DNA from: Plantibacter elymi (nom. nud.)
GTDB lineage: Bacteria > Actinomycetota > Actinomycetes > Actinomycetales > Microbacteriaceae
Assembly: GCF_900177795.1 (NCBI RefSeq)
Contig: NZ_FXWJ01000003.1
Location: 372,001-436,000 of the forward strand
Reading direction: 5' to 3'
Length of the DNA: 64,000 bases
Position 1 is the stretch's first letter. Every line of letters begins with the position of its first letter. The notes under the pieces were generated by a model. It was not told where the DNA came from and made no database searches. It saw nothing but the letters and a program-made list of their open reading frames with translations. Shown here in pieces: positions 7,617 to 17,119 of the stretch. A program made the position numbers and the translations under genes.

Positions 7617-10600
7617 GTGATCTCGTCTTCCGTTCCACCGCGCCCGCGCACCGCCGCACCATCGCCCCTGCCCGACCTCGTCGATCGCCAGACCGACAAG
7701 AGCGACTGCGGCGTCGGCTTCATCACCCGCAAGGACGGCGTGCAGAGCCACGACGTCATCGCACTCGGCGACACCGCCCTGTGCGCCATCCCCCACCGCG
7801 GGGGTATGTCCTCCGAGGGCGTCGGCGACGGAGCGGGCGTGCAGATCGACCTCTCGGTCGACTTCTTCAGCTCCCTCGTCGGCAAGCCGCTCGTCGCCGG
7901 GCGGTTCGGCGTCGCGAACGTCTTCCTCCCGGTCGACCACGGTCGGATCGGCGACGCCGAGGCGCTCATCGAACGTTCGCTCGGCGAGGCCGGCTTCACG
8001 GTGCTGCTCGCCCGTGCCGTGCCGACGGTCGAGGCCGTCCTGCGCCCGAAGGCCGTGCAGTACCAGCTGCCGATCCGGCAGTGGATCTTCGAGCCGTCGG
8101 ACGACGCCTCCACAGAGGACCTCGACAGGCGCGCGCACGCGGCCCTGCTCGCGATCGAGGCGACCGCGTACACGGACCTCACTCTCGACGGCCTGTACCC
8201 GCTGTCACTCAGCACGCGCACCCAGGTCCTCAAGGGACGTCTCAACTCCGGCGAGGTCATCCCCTACTTCGCCGACCTGGCCGACCCCCTGCACCGGGTC
8301 AGGACCCTCGCCTTCCACACCCGGTTCTCGACGAACACCGCGCCCCACCCGTCGATGGCGCAGCCCTTCCGCCTCATGGCGCACAACGGCGAGCTCAACA
8401 CCGACCGTAAGAACCGCCTGTCCGAGACGGCGCTGGCGGCGTCGCGAGGCCGGAAGATCATCCGGGCCAGGGGCCAGTCGGACAGCTCGCGCCTCGACCA
8501 GACGCTGCACAGCCGCGTGGTCGAGGACGGACTCGAACTGCTCGAGGCGGTCGTGTCGGTCATGCCCCCGGCCTGGGAGAACGATCGCACCCTGAGCCGT
8601 GAGGTGCGCGCGATGCTCGAGTACTTCTCGCTCGTCGAGGAGAAGAACGACGGTCCAGCCGCGCTCATCTTCAACGACGGCACGACCGTCGGCGCCCGGC
8701 TCGACCGGCTCGGCCTGCGTCCGCTGCGCAGCGTCGAGACGGCCGACTACCTCTGCGTCACCTCCGAGGCCGGGCAGCTGCCGTTCCCCGACGACGAGGT
8801 GGTCCACCGCGGTCGCATCGAGGCCGGCGGCATGCTCGCCTACGACCACCGCACGGGCACGCGCCTCCGCACGGGCGAGGCGCTCGAGCTCCTCGCGGCG
8901 CGCAAGGACTACCCGGCGATGCTCGCCGCATCGGCCACCGACCTCGACGCGCTCGAGGACCGGGGCGTCCCGGTGTCGGCACCGACGGCCTCGCCGGACG
9001 ACGCCTTCGCCTACCGCGGTGGGCTGAGCCAGGTGCAGCGCTACGTCGCCTACTCCCTCAACCAGGAGAGCTTCCGGTTCATGACGGACCCGATGCTCGC
9101 CTCGGGCAAGGAGCGGATCTCGGCGATGGGCTACGGCAACGCCATCAACGCCCTGTCCGACCAGGAGGGCGGCCTGGCGAAGTACTTCTCCCAGCGCTTC
9201 GCCCAGGTGACCAACCCGCCGCTCGACAGCATCCGTGAGGCTGACGGCATGACCCTCCGGGTCGCACTCGGCCCGAAGCCCGGCAGCGGCACGGTCGGCA
9301 CGAAGCAGCTCGTCCTCCGGTCCCCCATCATCAGCGAGGACGAACTCCGACGCCTCAGCGCTCAGCACGAGTCGCCGGTCGCGTGGTTCGACATCCTCTA
9401 CCGGCCCGAGGTGGACGCGCAGGCGAACGCCGACGCACTCGAGGCCGCCGTCGAGCGCGTGGCAGCGGAGGTCGCCGGGTTCGCCGCCGAGAACGGCGGC
9501 ATCGCGATCCTCAGCGACCGCGGCGTCCACGCGGAGGGTGCCGCCCTGCCGCTCATCCTCGTCGTGGCGGCCGTCAACCAGCGACTCATCGACGACGGCC
9601 TCCGGCTCCGCGTGTCGCTCGTGGTTGACAGCGGCCAGCTGCCGTCCTCGCACCACGTCGCCTCCGCCCTCGGCTTCGGTGCGTCGGCCGTCCACCCGCT
9701 CGCGGTCCGTCTGCGTGCCGAGCAGCAGCACCCCGACGAGGTGGAAGCAGCGTTCCGCCGGTTCGCCTACGCCGCCGAGAAGTCGCTCCTGAAGACCATG
9801 GGCCGGGTCGGCCTCTGCACCGTCGAGAGCTACATCGGCGGCGAGTTCTTCGAGCCGAACTACCTCGACACGAGCGACCCCGTGCTCGCGCGCGCCTTCC
9901 CGCACCTCCGCGCCCCCGTCGGCGGCGTCGGGTTCGCCGGGATCGCCCGGACGGCGAGCGCCTGGCACCAGCGCGCCCTGACGACGTCGAGCGACGCGGA
10001 CGTCCCGCTCCTCGGCCTGTTCAAGGAACGCGCCGAGGGCGCCGGCCACTCCTACGGGACGACCGCGGTCCGCGGCTTCGTCGACCTCACCGAGGAGCCC
10101 GTGCAGCTGCCGCGAGCGGACACGACGGCCGTCGATCGCGACGGGGGCACGCTCGGCGACGACCCGCTGCGCCTCCACACCATCGGGAACCTCGAGGACG
10201 CGTTCGGGATCGACGACGACGCCTACCAGCACACCTCCTTCGACGCCCTCGACGACGACGAGATCGACGCCTTCACCATCACGCCCGGCTACCGCTCCTT
10301 CGTGCAGTCGATGACGACCGAGCGGCGCCGTCGCCCGGCAGCCCTCCGCGACGTGCTCGTGCTGCCCGAGGACATCACCCGGCTGACCACCCCGGAGGAG
10401 TTCGCACGGGAGCTCGACCGGCTCGGCCCCGTCGGCAACTCCTCGATCGTCGTCCGCGGCCTGCGTGCGACGCGGACCGAGCAGGGACGGCACCGGCTGC
10501 AGCTCACGGGACCGCTCGCGGGCGACCTCACCCGGGTCTCGGCGCTCGGCGAGTACTACGTCCACCGCTTCGGCGGCGAGGTGACGGGGCACTGGATCTC

Positions 10601-13199
10601 CGGGGGCGACCTCATCGTGGAGGCGACAGGCTCGGCCGACGACTACTTCTCGATGCTCGTCGAGGGTGCCGAGAGCATCTCGACCGACCTCGTCCAGCCG
10701 GCGAGCGAGATCACCCGATCCCTCGCGTCCGGGGCGATGAGCCACGGTGCCCTCGTGGCGACCGCGCACGAGGCGGTCGCGCACGGCACCAACATGGTCG
10801 GCGGGATGTCGAACAGCGGTGAGGGTGGCGAACACCTGTCCCGCTACGGCACGATCCGCGGCTCGCGCATCAAGCAGTTCGCCTCGGGCCGCTTCGGCGT
10901 CTGGGCCGGCTACCTCGCCGACCCGATGCTGCAGGAGCTCGAGATCAAGATCGGCCAGGGCGCCAAGCCCGGCGAGGGCGGTCAGCTCCCGGCTCCCAAG
11001 GTGACGGTGGACATCGCCGCCGCCCGGGGCGGCACGCCCGGCATCGAGCTCGTCTCGCCGCCGCCGCACCACGACACCTACTCGATCGAGGACCTCGCGC
11101 AGCTCATCCACGATTGCAAGGCGGCACGGGTCCGCGTCGTCGTCAAGCTCGTCTCCTCCGAGGGCATCGGCACGATCGCCGTCGGCGTCGCCAAGGCCGG
11201 TGCCGACGTCATCAACGTGGCCGGCAACACCGGTGGGACCGGCGCAGCCGCCGTGACGAGCCTCAAGTACGCCGGACGCAGCGCCGAGATCGGCATCGCC
11301 GAGGTCCACCAGGCCCTCAGCGCGAACGGTCTGCGGTCGAAGGTCACGCTGCGCTGCTCCGGCGCGCATCAGACCGGTCGCGACGTCGTCATCTCCGCCC
11401 TGCTCGGCGGCGACAGCTTCGAGTTCGGGACCACCGCGCTCATGATGCTCAAGTGCGTCATGGCGAAGAACTGCAACGTGAAGTGCCCGGCTGGTCTCAC
11501 GACCAACCCGGAGACCTTCGACGGCGACCCGCGCGCGCTCGCGCAGTACCTCCTGAACATCGCGCACGACGTCCGCGAGCGGCTCGCCATCCTCGGCCTC
11601 CGCTCGCTTCGCGAAGCCCGCGGTCGCACCGACCTCCTCCACCTCGTCGACCACCCGGCGGCCGTCGCAGACCTCGACCTGCGGGCCATGCTCGCGGTCG
11701 TCCCCGAGGTCGTCGTCACCGACCCCGTGTACCTGGAGAAGGACTTCACGCTCGACGACGCCCTCATCGAGCGTGTGCGCGCCGGCCTGTTCGACGACGG
11801 CCGGACGACGCTCGACCTGGGCGCCGAGGACACCGACGGCGGGATCCGCCTCGGCAACCGCTGGCGTTCCGTGGGCGGGCAGCTCGCGATCGACCTCGAG
11901 CGCATCCTCAACCACGAGCTCGACGACGCCCAGGCGGCGGCGATCCCCTCCGTCGTCACCGACGACCGCGGCCACCGTTCGCTCGCCGCCGACACTGTGA
12001 CCATCCGCACCGAACACTCCGCGGGGCAGTCGTACGCGGCGTTCTGCGTCGACGGCCTGCACTGGCGGCACACCGGCACCTGCAACGACGGCGTCGGCAA
12101 GAGCGCCTCCGGTGGCACCATCGCGATCCTCTCCCCCGGCGGCGGCAGCTCGGAGGACGGCGGGAACGTCCTCATCGGCAACTTCGCCCTCTTCGGCGCG
12201 ACCGGCGGCCGCACCTTCGTCCAGGGCGAGGCCGGCGACCGCTTCGCCGTCCGCAACTCGGGCGCCACCGCGGTCGTCGAGGGCGTCGGCGACTACGCCT
12301 GCGAATACATGACCAACGGCGCCGTGCTGAACCTCGGCGGTTTCGGGATCGGCTTCGGCAACGGGATGAGCGGTGGCTTCGTCTACCAGTACGACCCGCG
12401 GGGCGAACTGCCGAGCAAGGTCAGCGCGGACTCCCTCCTCCTCGGATCGATCACCGAGGGCGAGCAGGCGGCGTTCCACGAGGCCGCCGTGCTCCTGCTG
12501 CTGGAGTGGCACGTCGAGGCGACCGGTTCGCCGCTCGCCTCCCGCTTGCTCGCCGAGTGGGAAACGGCCAGGCACCAGTTCGTGTTCGGCATGCCGCGCG
12601 CGCTGCTCCTCTACCAGGACAGCGACGCGATCCTCGCGGCCAAGAGCCGCAAGGAACTCCTCGACGAACTCGGCGCGGCCCTCGCGGCGCAGCAGCTCCG
12701 CACCTTCAAGCTCGACTACCGCGACCGCCGACCGGTCCGCGGCGGTCGCGCCCCCGGACTCGGCGAGCCCGCGGCGGACCCGCAGGACGTCTACGCGCTC
12801 CTCACGAGCTACACGGTGCTGAAGCTCGCCCAGGAGGTCGCGCTCTCCCGCACGCCCGGCGTCGACGACCCGTCGCACCCGCTCGTGCAGGCGAGCGTCC
12901 GCACGCTCATCCTCACCGAGGACTTCTTCGTCATGCAGCGGGTGCAGCGGGCGGCTCGAGAGCTGCTCGAACGGTACGACGACGGGGCGCTGGCCGCCAT
13001 GATCGCCGCGAAGCGCCTCCACGACTACACCGAGGCACTGCGGCTGCGGAACGTGCGGTCGATCGACCACCCGGGCACCACGGGGTGGATCATGCACCAA
13101 CACGCCAAGAACCGTGCCCGATCCGCAGCGACCGGCGGCACCGAAGCACTCCTTGCATCGGCCGCTCTGGCCGAGCTGACCCTGGCGGGTTCCCGATGA
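7617..13199 (+). CDS. gltB: Divergent long glutamate synthase (GOGAT) large subunit
   Basis: The protein transfers the glutamine amide to 2-oxoglutarate. Counting from the GTG at 7617 (purine-rich gaggg about ten bases upstream), it has 1860 residues, against about 1500 for ordinary GltB. The class II glutaminase nucleophile is Cys31 in KSDCGVGFI, exposed by removal of a short propeptide, and HTRFSTNTAPHPS and HNGELNTDR belong to the same domain. The FMN-binding synthase domain covers about residues 1025-1330 (GAKPGEGGQLPAPKV, ELVSPPPHHDTYSIEDL, GNTGGTGAA). A GXGXG domain lies at about 1490-1595, followed by an unusual C-terminal extension of about 265 residues. The iron-sulfur cysteines 1280, 1286 and 1290 are spaced C-x5-C-x3-C rather than C-x5-C-x4-C. 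Its stop overlaps a diflavin reductase gene, and no gltD is present. Confidence 0.85.
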   Translation: MISSSVPPRPRTAAPSPLPDLVDRQTDKSDCGVGFITRKDGVQSHDVIALGDTALCAIPHRGGMSSEGVGDGAGVQIDLSVDFFSSLVGKPLVAGRFGVANVFLPVDHGRIGDAEALIERSLGEAGFTVLLARAVPTVEAVLRPKAVQYQLPIRQWIFEPSDDASTEDLDRRAHAALLAIEATAYTDLTLDGLYPLSLSTRTQVLKGRLNSGEVIPYFADLADPLHRVRTLAFHTRFSTNTAPHPSMAQPFRLMAHNGELNTDRKNRLSETALAASRGRKIIRARGQSDSSRLDQTLHSRVVEDGLELLEAVVSVMPPAWENDRTLSREVRAMLEYFSLVEEKNDGPAALIFNDGTTVGARLDRLGLRPLRSVETADYLCVTSEAGQLPFPDDEVVHRGRIEAGGMLAYDHRTGTRLRTGEALELLAARKDYPAMLAASATDLDALEDRGVPVSAPTASPDDAFAYRGGLSQVQRYVAYSLNQESFRFMTDPMLASGKERISAMGYGNAINALSDQEGGLAKYFSQRFAQVTNPPLDSIREADGMTLRVALGPKPGSGTVGTKQLVLRSPIISEDELRRLSAQHESPVAWFDILYRPEVDAQANADALEAAVERVAAEVAGFAAENGGIAILSDRGVHAEGAALPLILVVAAVNQRLIDDGLRLRVSLVVDSGQLPSSHHVASALGFGASAVHPLAVRLRAEQQHPDEVEAAFRRFAYAAEKSLLKTMGRVGLCTVESYIGGEFFEPNYLDTSDPVLARAFPHLRAPVGGVGFAGIARTASAWHQRALTTSSDADVPLLGLFKERAEGAGHSYGTTAVRGFVDLTEEPVQLPRADTTAVDRDGGTLGDDPLRLHTIGNLEDAFGIDDDAYQHTSFDALDDDEIDAFTITPGYRSFVQSMTTERRRRPAALRDVLVLPEDITRLTTPEEFARELDRLGPVGNSSIVVRGLRATRTEQGRHRLQLTGPLAGDLTRVSALGEYYVHRFGGEVTGHWISGGDLIVEATGSADDYFSMLVEGAESISTDLVQPASEITRSLASGAMSHGALVATAHEAVAHGTNMVGGMSNSGEGGEHLSRYGTIRGSRIKQFASGRFGVWAGYLADPMLQELEIKIGQGAKPGEGGQLPAPKVTVDIAAARGGTPGIELVSPPPHHDTYSIEDLAQLIHDCKAARVRVVVKLVSSEGIGTIAVGVAKAGADVINVAGNTGGTGAAAVTSLKYAGRSAEIGIAEVHQALSANGLRSKVTLRCSGAHQTGRDVVISALLGGDSFEFGTTALMMLKCVMAKNCNVKCPAGLTTNPETFDGDPRALAQYLLNIAHDVRERLAILGLRSLREARGRTDLLHLVDHPAAVADLDLRAMLAVVPEVVVTDPVYLEKDFTLDDALIERVRAGLFDDGRTTLDLGAEDTDGGIRLGNRWRSVGGQLAIDLERILNHELDDAQAAAIPSVVTDDRGHRSLAADTVTIRTEHSAGQSYAAFCVDGLHWRHTGTCNDGVGKSASGGTIAILSPGGGSSEDGGNVLIGNFALFGATGGRTFVQGEAGDRFAVRNSGATAVVEGVGDYACEYMTNGAVLNLGGFGIGFGNGMSGGFVYQYDPRGELPSKVSADSLLLGSITEGEQAAFHEAAVLLLLEWHVEATGSPLASRLLAEWETARHQFVFGMPRALLLYQDSDAILAAKSRKELLDELGAALAAQQLRTFKLDYRDRRPVRGGRAPGLGEPAADPQDVYALLTSYTVLKLAQEVALSRTPGVDDPSHPLVQASVRTLILTEDFFVMQRVQRAARELLERYDDGALAAMIAAKRLHDYTEALRLRNVRSIDHPGTTGWIMHQHAKNRARSAATGGTEALLASAALAELTLAGSR

Positions 13200-15055
13200 A
13201 CGCGCCCGAACTGGAGGGGACGATGACCTCGACCCAGGCCCCGGCGGCCAGCACACCGAGCCCGGTGCTCTTCGAGGCGCTCGCCGCGCTCGGCAGCAGC
13301 GCCGACGACCCGTTCATCCCGGCGGACGCGCCCTTCAGCCCCGAGCAGCGGGTCTGGCTCGCGGGATTCCTGGCAGGGGTCCGCTCCAGCGCGATCGATG
13401 CCACCGACGCCGGTGGCCGCACGCCGCAGCTCGCCCTGCACGTGCTCGTCGGGACGCAGACGGGCACCGCGGAGGCCATCGCTGAGGACCTCGGCCGAGC
13501 CGCCTCCGGCTACGGTGTGGCGGTGACGACGGTCGGACTCGACGACGTCGAGGTCGACCGGCTCCCGTCGATGGGACACGTCGTCGTCATCACCTCCACC
13601 TACGGCGAGGGTGAGATGCCCGACAACGCCGAACTGTTCTGGGAGACGCTCCAGGCGAGCACTGCGCCACGCCTCGACGGCCTGAGGTTCTCCGTGCTCG
13701 CGCTCGGCGACTCCGGATACGACGGGTTCTGCCAGGCGGGCAAGCTCATCGACACGCGCTTGGAGCAGCTCGGTGCGGAACGGATCCTCGCCCGCGTGGA
13801 CTGCGACGTCGATTACGAGGAGCCCGCCGCGGCGTGGACCACGCAGGCCCTGTCGCTCTTCGGCGCCCTCGCCCCGACGGACGCCGATGCCGCATCCGCT
13901 CCCGCGCCGGCCGCCAAACCGGCGAAGAAGCCCGGCCGCACGCGTTCACCGTGGACCCGCAAGACGCCGTACGGCGCGACCCTCGCCGTCAACCGCGTCC
14001 TGTCCGGGCCAGCCTCGTCGAAGGAGATCCGGCACTACGAGTTCGACCTGGCCGACAGCGGCATCGAGTACGCGGCCGGCGACGCCCTCGGCGTCATGCC
14101 GAGCAACGACCCGGCGCTCGTCGACGCCATCATCGCCGAACTGGACGCGACCGCGGACGAGTCGGTCGACGGCTCGACCCTGGCGGACCGGCTCACCCAC
14201 GGGTTCGAGATCCGCACCCCGTCGAAGGACCTCGTGGCCGAGCTCGCCGACCGCGCGCCGGACTCGGAGCTGGCGGGGATCCTCGCGCTCGCCCAGGCGG
14301 AGACGCTCGACTCCTGGTTGCGCGACCGGGACATCCTCGACCTCCTGCGCTCCACCGCGGTCCGGTTCGACGCCGCCGCGCTCCTCGACGTGCTGCGTCC
14401 GCTCCAGCACCGCGCCTACTCGATCTCGTCCAGTCCGCTGGCGGCCGACGGGCGCGTACACCTCACCGTCGCGAGCGTCCGGTATGCGGTCGGCGACCGT
14501 CTGCACGGCGGCGTCGCGTCGACGCATCTCGCCGACCGGGTCACGGAGGGTGCCACGAGCGGGATCTTCGTCTCCGCCAACGCGGGCTTCCGCGTGCCGT
14601 CGGACGACGACGCGCCACTCATCATGGTCGGCCCGGGAACCGGGATCGCGCCGTTCCGCTCGTTCCTGCAGGAGCGCCGCGAGCGCGGGGCCACGGGTCG
14701 GAACTGGCTGTTCTTCGGCGACCAGCACCGGGCGCACGACTTCATCTACGAGGACGAGCTCGGCGAGCTGCTCACCGGAGGGGTGCTGGACCGTCTGGAC
14801 CTCGCGTTCTCCCGCGACCAGCGCGAGAAGGTGTACGTCCAGACGCGGATGCGCGAGAACGGCAAGGAGCTCTACGCCTGGCTCGAGGAGGGCGGCCACT
14901 TCGCCGTCTGCGGTGACGCCTCACGGATGGCGAAGGACGTCGACCAGGCGTTGCACGAGCTCATCGCCGAGCACGGTGGGCGTTCGACGGAGGCCGCAGC
15001 CGAATACGTGCACACGCTGAAGCGCGAGAAGCGCTACATCCGCGACGTGTACTGA
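13196..15055 (+). CDS. CysJ-type NADPH diflavin reductase, translationally coupled to gltB
   Basis: This 619-residue protein has the layout of the sulfite reductase flavoprotein. An N-terminal FSPEQRVWLAGFLAG stretch is followed by a flavodoxin domain (about 81-225, FMN loop GTQTGTAEA, TSTYGEGEMPDN, ALGDSGYDGFCQAGK). A basic, Ala/Pro-rich linker leads to an FAD domain with RAYSISSSP at about 406, then an NADPH domain with MVGPGTGIAPFRSFL and the terminal KRYIRDVY typical of CysJ. It would carry electrons from NADPH through FAD and FMN to a partner. The usual partner CysI is absent from the window. Instead its ATG lies inside the stop of the long gltB gene (ATGA overlap), so by inference it feeds the GOGAT in place of GltD. 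Confidence 0.85.
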   Translation: MNAPELEGTMTSTQAPAASTPSPVLFEALAALGSSADDPFIPADAPFSPEQRVWLAGFLAGVRSSAIDATDAGGRTPQLALHVLVGTQTGTAEAIAEDLGRAASGYGVAVTTVGLDDVEVDRLPSMGHVVVITSTYGEGEMPDNAELFWETLQASTAPRLDGLRFSVLALGDSGYDGFCQAGKLIDTRLEQLGAERILARVDCDVDYEEPAAAWTTQALSLFGALAPTDADAASAPAPAAKPAKKPGRTRSPWTRKTPYGATLAVNRVLSGPASSKEIRHYEFDLADSGIEYAAGDALGVMPSNDPALVDAIIAELDATADESVDGSTLADRLTHGFEIRTPSKDLVAELADRAPDSELAGILALAQAETLDSWLRDRDILDLLRSTAVRFDAAALLDVLRPLQHRAYSISSSPLAADGRVHLTVASVRYAVGDRLHGGVASTHLADRVTEGATSGIFVSANAGFRVPSDDDAPLIMVGPGTGIAPFRSFLQERRERGATGRNWLFFGDQHRAHDFIYEDELGELLTGGVLDRLDLAFSRDQREKVYVQTRMRENGKELYAWLEEGGHFAVCGDASRMAKDVDQALHELIAEHGGRSTEAAAEYVHTLKREKRYIRDVY

Positions 15056-15068
15056 GGCGCTCCTCGAC

Positions 15069-15181
15069 CGGTCCCTGAGCAGGGCCCTTCGACAGGCTCA
15101 GGGACCGGTCATCGACCACCGGTCCCTGAGCACCCCACGCGGTCCCTGTGCACCCCACACGGTCCCTGAGCTTGTCGAAGG
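15069..15181. repeat. Palindromic GGTCCCTGAGC/GTCGAAGGG repeats between convergent genes
   Basis: The gap between the reductase and purK contains ggtccctgagc paired with gctcagggacc (about 15069-15107), which can fold into a hairpin. Next come three direct copies of ggtccctg(a/t)g starting at 15121, 15141 and 15161, an exact 20-base period. The last continues into cttgtcgaagggc. The same word builds the arrays around the HNH pseudogene near 21 and 23 kb, so this is a dispersed repeat family. Placed tail to tail between genes it may also end transcription from both sides. Confidence 0.75.
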
Positions 15182-15185
15182 GCGG

Positions 15186-16331
15186 TCAGGCGTTCTCGGC
15201 GCCGAGCAACGCCGCGGCCGCCCGTGCCTCGTACACGACGTCGTCGAGGTCGTCGCCCGCGACGTTGACGTGGCCGACCTTGCGCCCGGGGCGCGGGTCC
15301 TTGCCGTAGTTGTGCACCTTCGCCAGCGGGTGCGCACCGAGGACCTGCGGGTAGCGGTCGTCGAGCGTCCCCTCGGCCGGCCCGCCGAGCACGTTCACCA
15401 TGACGGTCCAATCGCGGTGGCAGCCCGTCCAGCCGAGGGGCAGGTCGAGGACGGCGCGCAGGTGCTGCTCGAACTGGCTCGTGACGCTGCCGTCCTGCGT
15501 CCAGTGCCCGCTGTTGTGCGGACGCATGGCGAGTTCGTTGATGAGCAGGCGGTCGTCGTCCGTCTCGAAGAGTTCGACGGCCAGGACCCCGGTCACCCCG
15601 AGCGCCGTCGCGACGGTCACGGCGATCTCCTCCGCGGTGTCGGCGAGCCGACCAGCCGAGCCGGGCGCCGGAGCGATGACCTCGCTGCACACCCCACCGA
15701 GCTGCACGGTCTCGACGACGCGCCACGGCACCACCTCGCCGGACGGGCGCCGGGCGACGAGCTGGGCGAGCTCGCGCCGGAACGACACCAGTTCCTCGAC
15801 GAGCAATGCGCCGCCGTTGGCGTCCTCGGAGAGCGCCGTGAACCAGTCGTCGACCTCGTTCGGTCCGTGGACGACGCGGACGCCCTTGCCGTCGTAGCCA
15901 CCACGCGGAGTCTTGACGACACCCTTCCCGCCGTGCTCGGCGAGGAAGGCGGCGAGCTCCTCCTGGTCGTGCACACGCGCCCAGTCGGGCACCGGCAGTC
16001 CGAGCTCCGTCAGGCGCTCGCGCATGAGCAGCTTGTCCTGGGCGACGGCGAGCGCGTCCGGTCCCGGGTGCACCTGCACGCCGGCGTCGACGAGTGCCCG
16101 CAGGACGTGCTGCGGCACGTGCTCGTGGTCGAAGGTGATGACGTCGACCGTCTCGGCGAAAGCGAGCACGGTGTCCGCGTCGCGGTAGTCGCCCACCTCG
16201 ACGGTGGCGAGTCGGGCGGACATGCCCTGCTGCTCGGCGAGCACCCGGATGTCGAGTCCGAGGTTCACGGCCGCGGGCACCATCATCCTGGCCAGCTGAC
16301 CGCCGCCGATCACTCCGACGCGAATGCTCAT
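15186..16331 (-). CDS. purK: 5-(carboxyamino)imidazole ribonucleotide synthase
   Basis: PurK uses ATP and bicarbonate to convert aminoimidazole ribonucleotide to N5-CAIR in purine synthesis. The 381-residue protein has the usual length and the ATP-grasp layout. It begins with the Rossmann-like RVGVIGGGQLARM, followed by DVITFDHEHVP, the ATP-binding KTPRGGYDGKGVRVV, and a late INELAMRPHNSGHWT, the PurK signature that ligates metal. The ATG at 16331 is chosen because upstream residues have no family similarity. No purE gene is visible in the window, so the partner mutase must lie elsewhere. Confidence 0.95.
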   Translation of the reverse strand: MSIRVGVIGGGQLARMMVPAAVNLGLDIRVLAEQQGMSARLATVEVGDYRDADTVLAFAETVDVITFDHEHVPQHVLRALVDAGVQVHPGPDALAVAQDKLLMRERLTELGLPVPDWARVHDQEELAAFLAEHGGKGVVKTPRGGYDGKGVRVVHGPNEVDDWFTALSEDANGGALLVEELVSFRRELAQLVARRPSGEVVPWRVVETVQLGGVCSEVIAPAPGSAGRLADTAEEIAVTVATALGVTGVLAVELFETDDDRLLINELAMRPHNSGHWTQDGSVTSQFEQHLRAVLDLPLGWTGCHRDWTVMVNVLGGPAEGTLDDRYPQVLGAHPLAKVHNYGKDPRPGRKVGHVNVAGDDLDDVVYEARAAAALLGAENA

Positions 16332-16460
16332 GGGTTCACTCCAGCTCTCCGGCGACCGGCCGGCGGGTCTCGTTTCAGCAGGCGGGACGGGCGGATCCGG
16401 AGGCGGATCGGCGGGTGCCCCGACTCGAACATCGTACCGGCCGGGCACACCCCGCACGGG

Positions 16461-17018
16461 TCAGCGTCGGACCGGTGGCTGCTGCGTCGGGTTCGGTGCA
16501 GCCGGGTAGGGCGCGGCGATGCTCTGGTTCTCGGCGACGAGCTCGTGGAGGGCGTTCTGGACGAGGACCGCGCCGGGCACGTCCCGCAGGACGACCGGCA
16601 CCTCGCCGCCGCTCGTCACCCGGACGTTGCCACTGCCGAAGGCGCTCTGCACCCAGCTCTTGTGCACCGTGATGCCGTAGCCGCGGGCGTGGTAGAGCTC
16701 CTGGCGCGTCCGCACGAAGAACCCGCGACGGACGATCAGTCGGCGGGTCGTGATCACGTAGCGGACCGACAGCCAGGCGATGAACGGCAGGACGCAGGCG
16801 ACCAGCACGATCACCCCGCCGCCGATGAGGACGGCCCAGTTCTGCCACTCGAGGTCGAACGAGCCGAAGAAGAACGCACCGGCGCCACTCACCGCGATGA
16901 GCAGGAGGGCGGGGAGCAGGAGCCGCCGGGCATGCGGACGCAGGCGTGCGACCACACGTTCGGTCGCCGCCGCGGGAGGAGCCGGCCTGCCCGGCCCCGT
17001 CATACCGGGATCAGCCAT
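16461..17018 (-). CDS. PH-domain membrane protein
   Basis: The 185-residue protein has a basic N-terminal stretch, two strongly hydrophobic segments (about residues 32-50 and 60-82), and then a cytoplasmic bacterial PH (bPH2/YdbS-like) domain seen in VRYVITTRRLIVRRGFFVR and the following DV...A..V, with a Pro/Gln-rich tail. Such proteins are common next to purK and birA in Actinobacteria; their biochemical role is not established. The ATG at 17018 has a ggga site just upstream. The gene lies 129 bases upstream of purK on the same strand and may be co-transcribed with it. Confidence 0.75.
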   Translation of the reverse strand: MADPGMTGPGRPAPPAAATERVVARLRPHARRLLLPALLLIAVSGAGAFFFGSFDLEWQNWAVLIGGGVIVLVACVLPFIAWLSVRYVITTRRLIVRRGFFVRTRQELYHARGYGITVHKSWVQSAFGSGNVRVTSGGEVPVVLRDVPGAVLVQNALHELVAENQSIAAPYPAAPNPTQQPPVRR

Positions 17019-17119
17019 ACTCCCATTCTTAGCAGTCGCGGCAACCCGCCGCCTGCTCCCACCCCGCCCGTCGGCGATCCCGAACATCCGTGCATCGGCC
17101 GCCCGGCTACCATGAAGGC

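Noticed and set aside
8205-13256. Very long open frame of more than 1600 codons on the minus strand, antisense to gltB
   Set aside because: It is the mirror of a GC-rich gene with strong third-position bias, and its translation is Arg/Val/Asp/Glu/Gly-rich without any recognisable motif.
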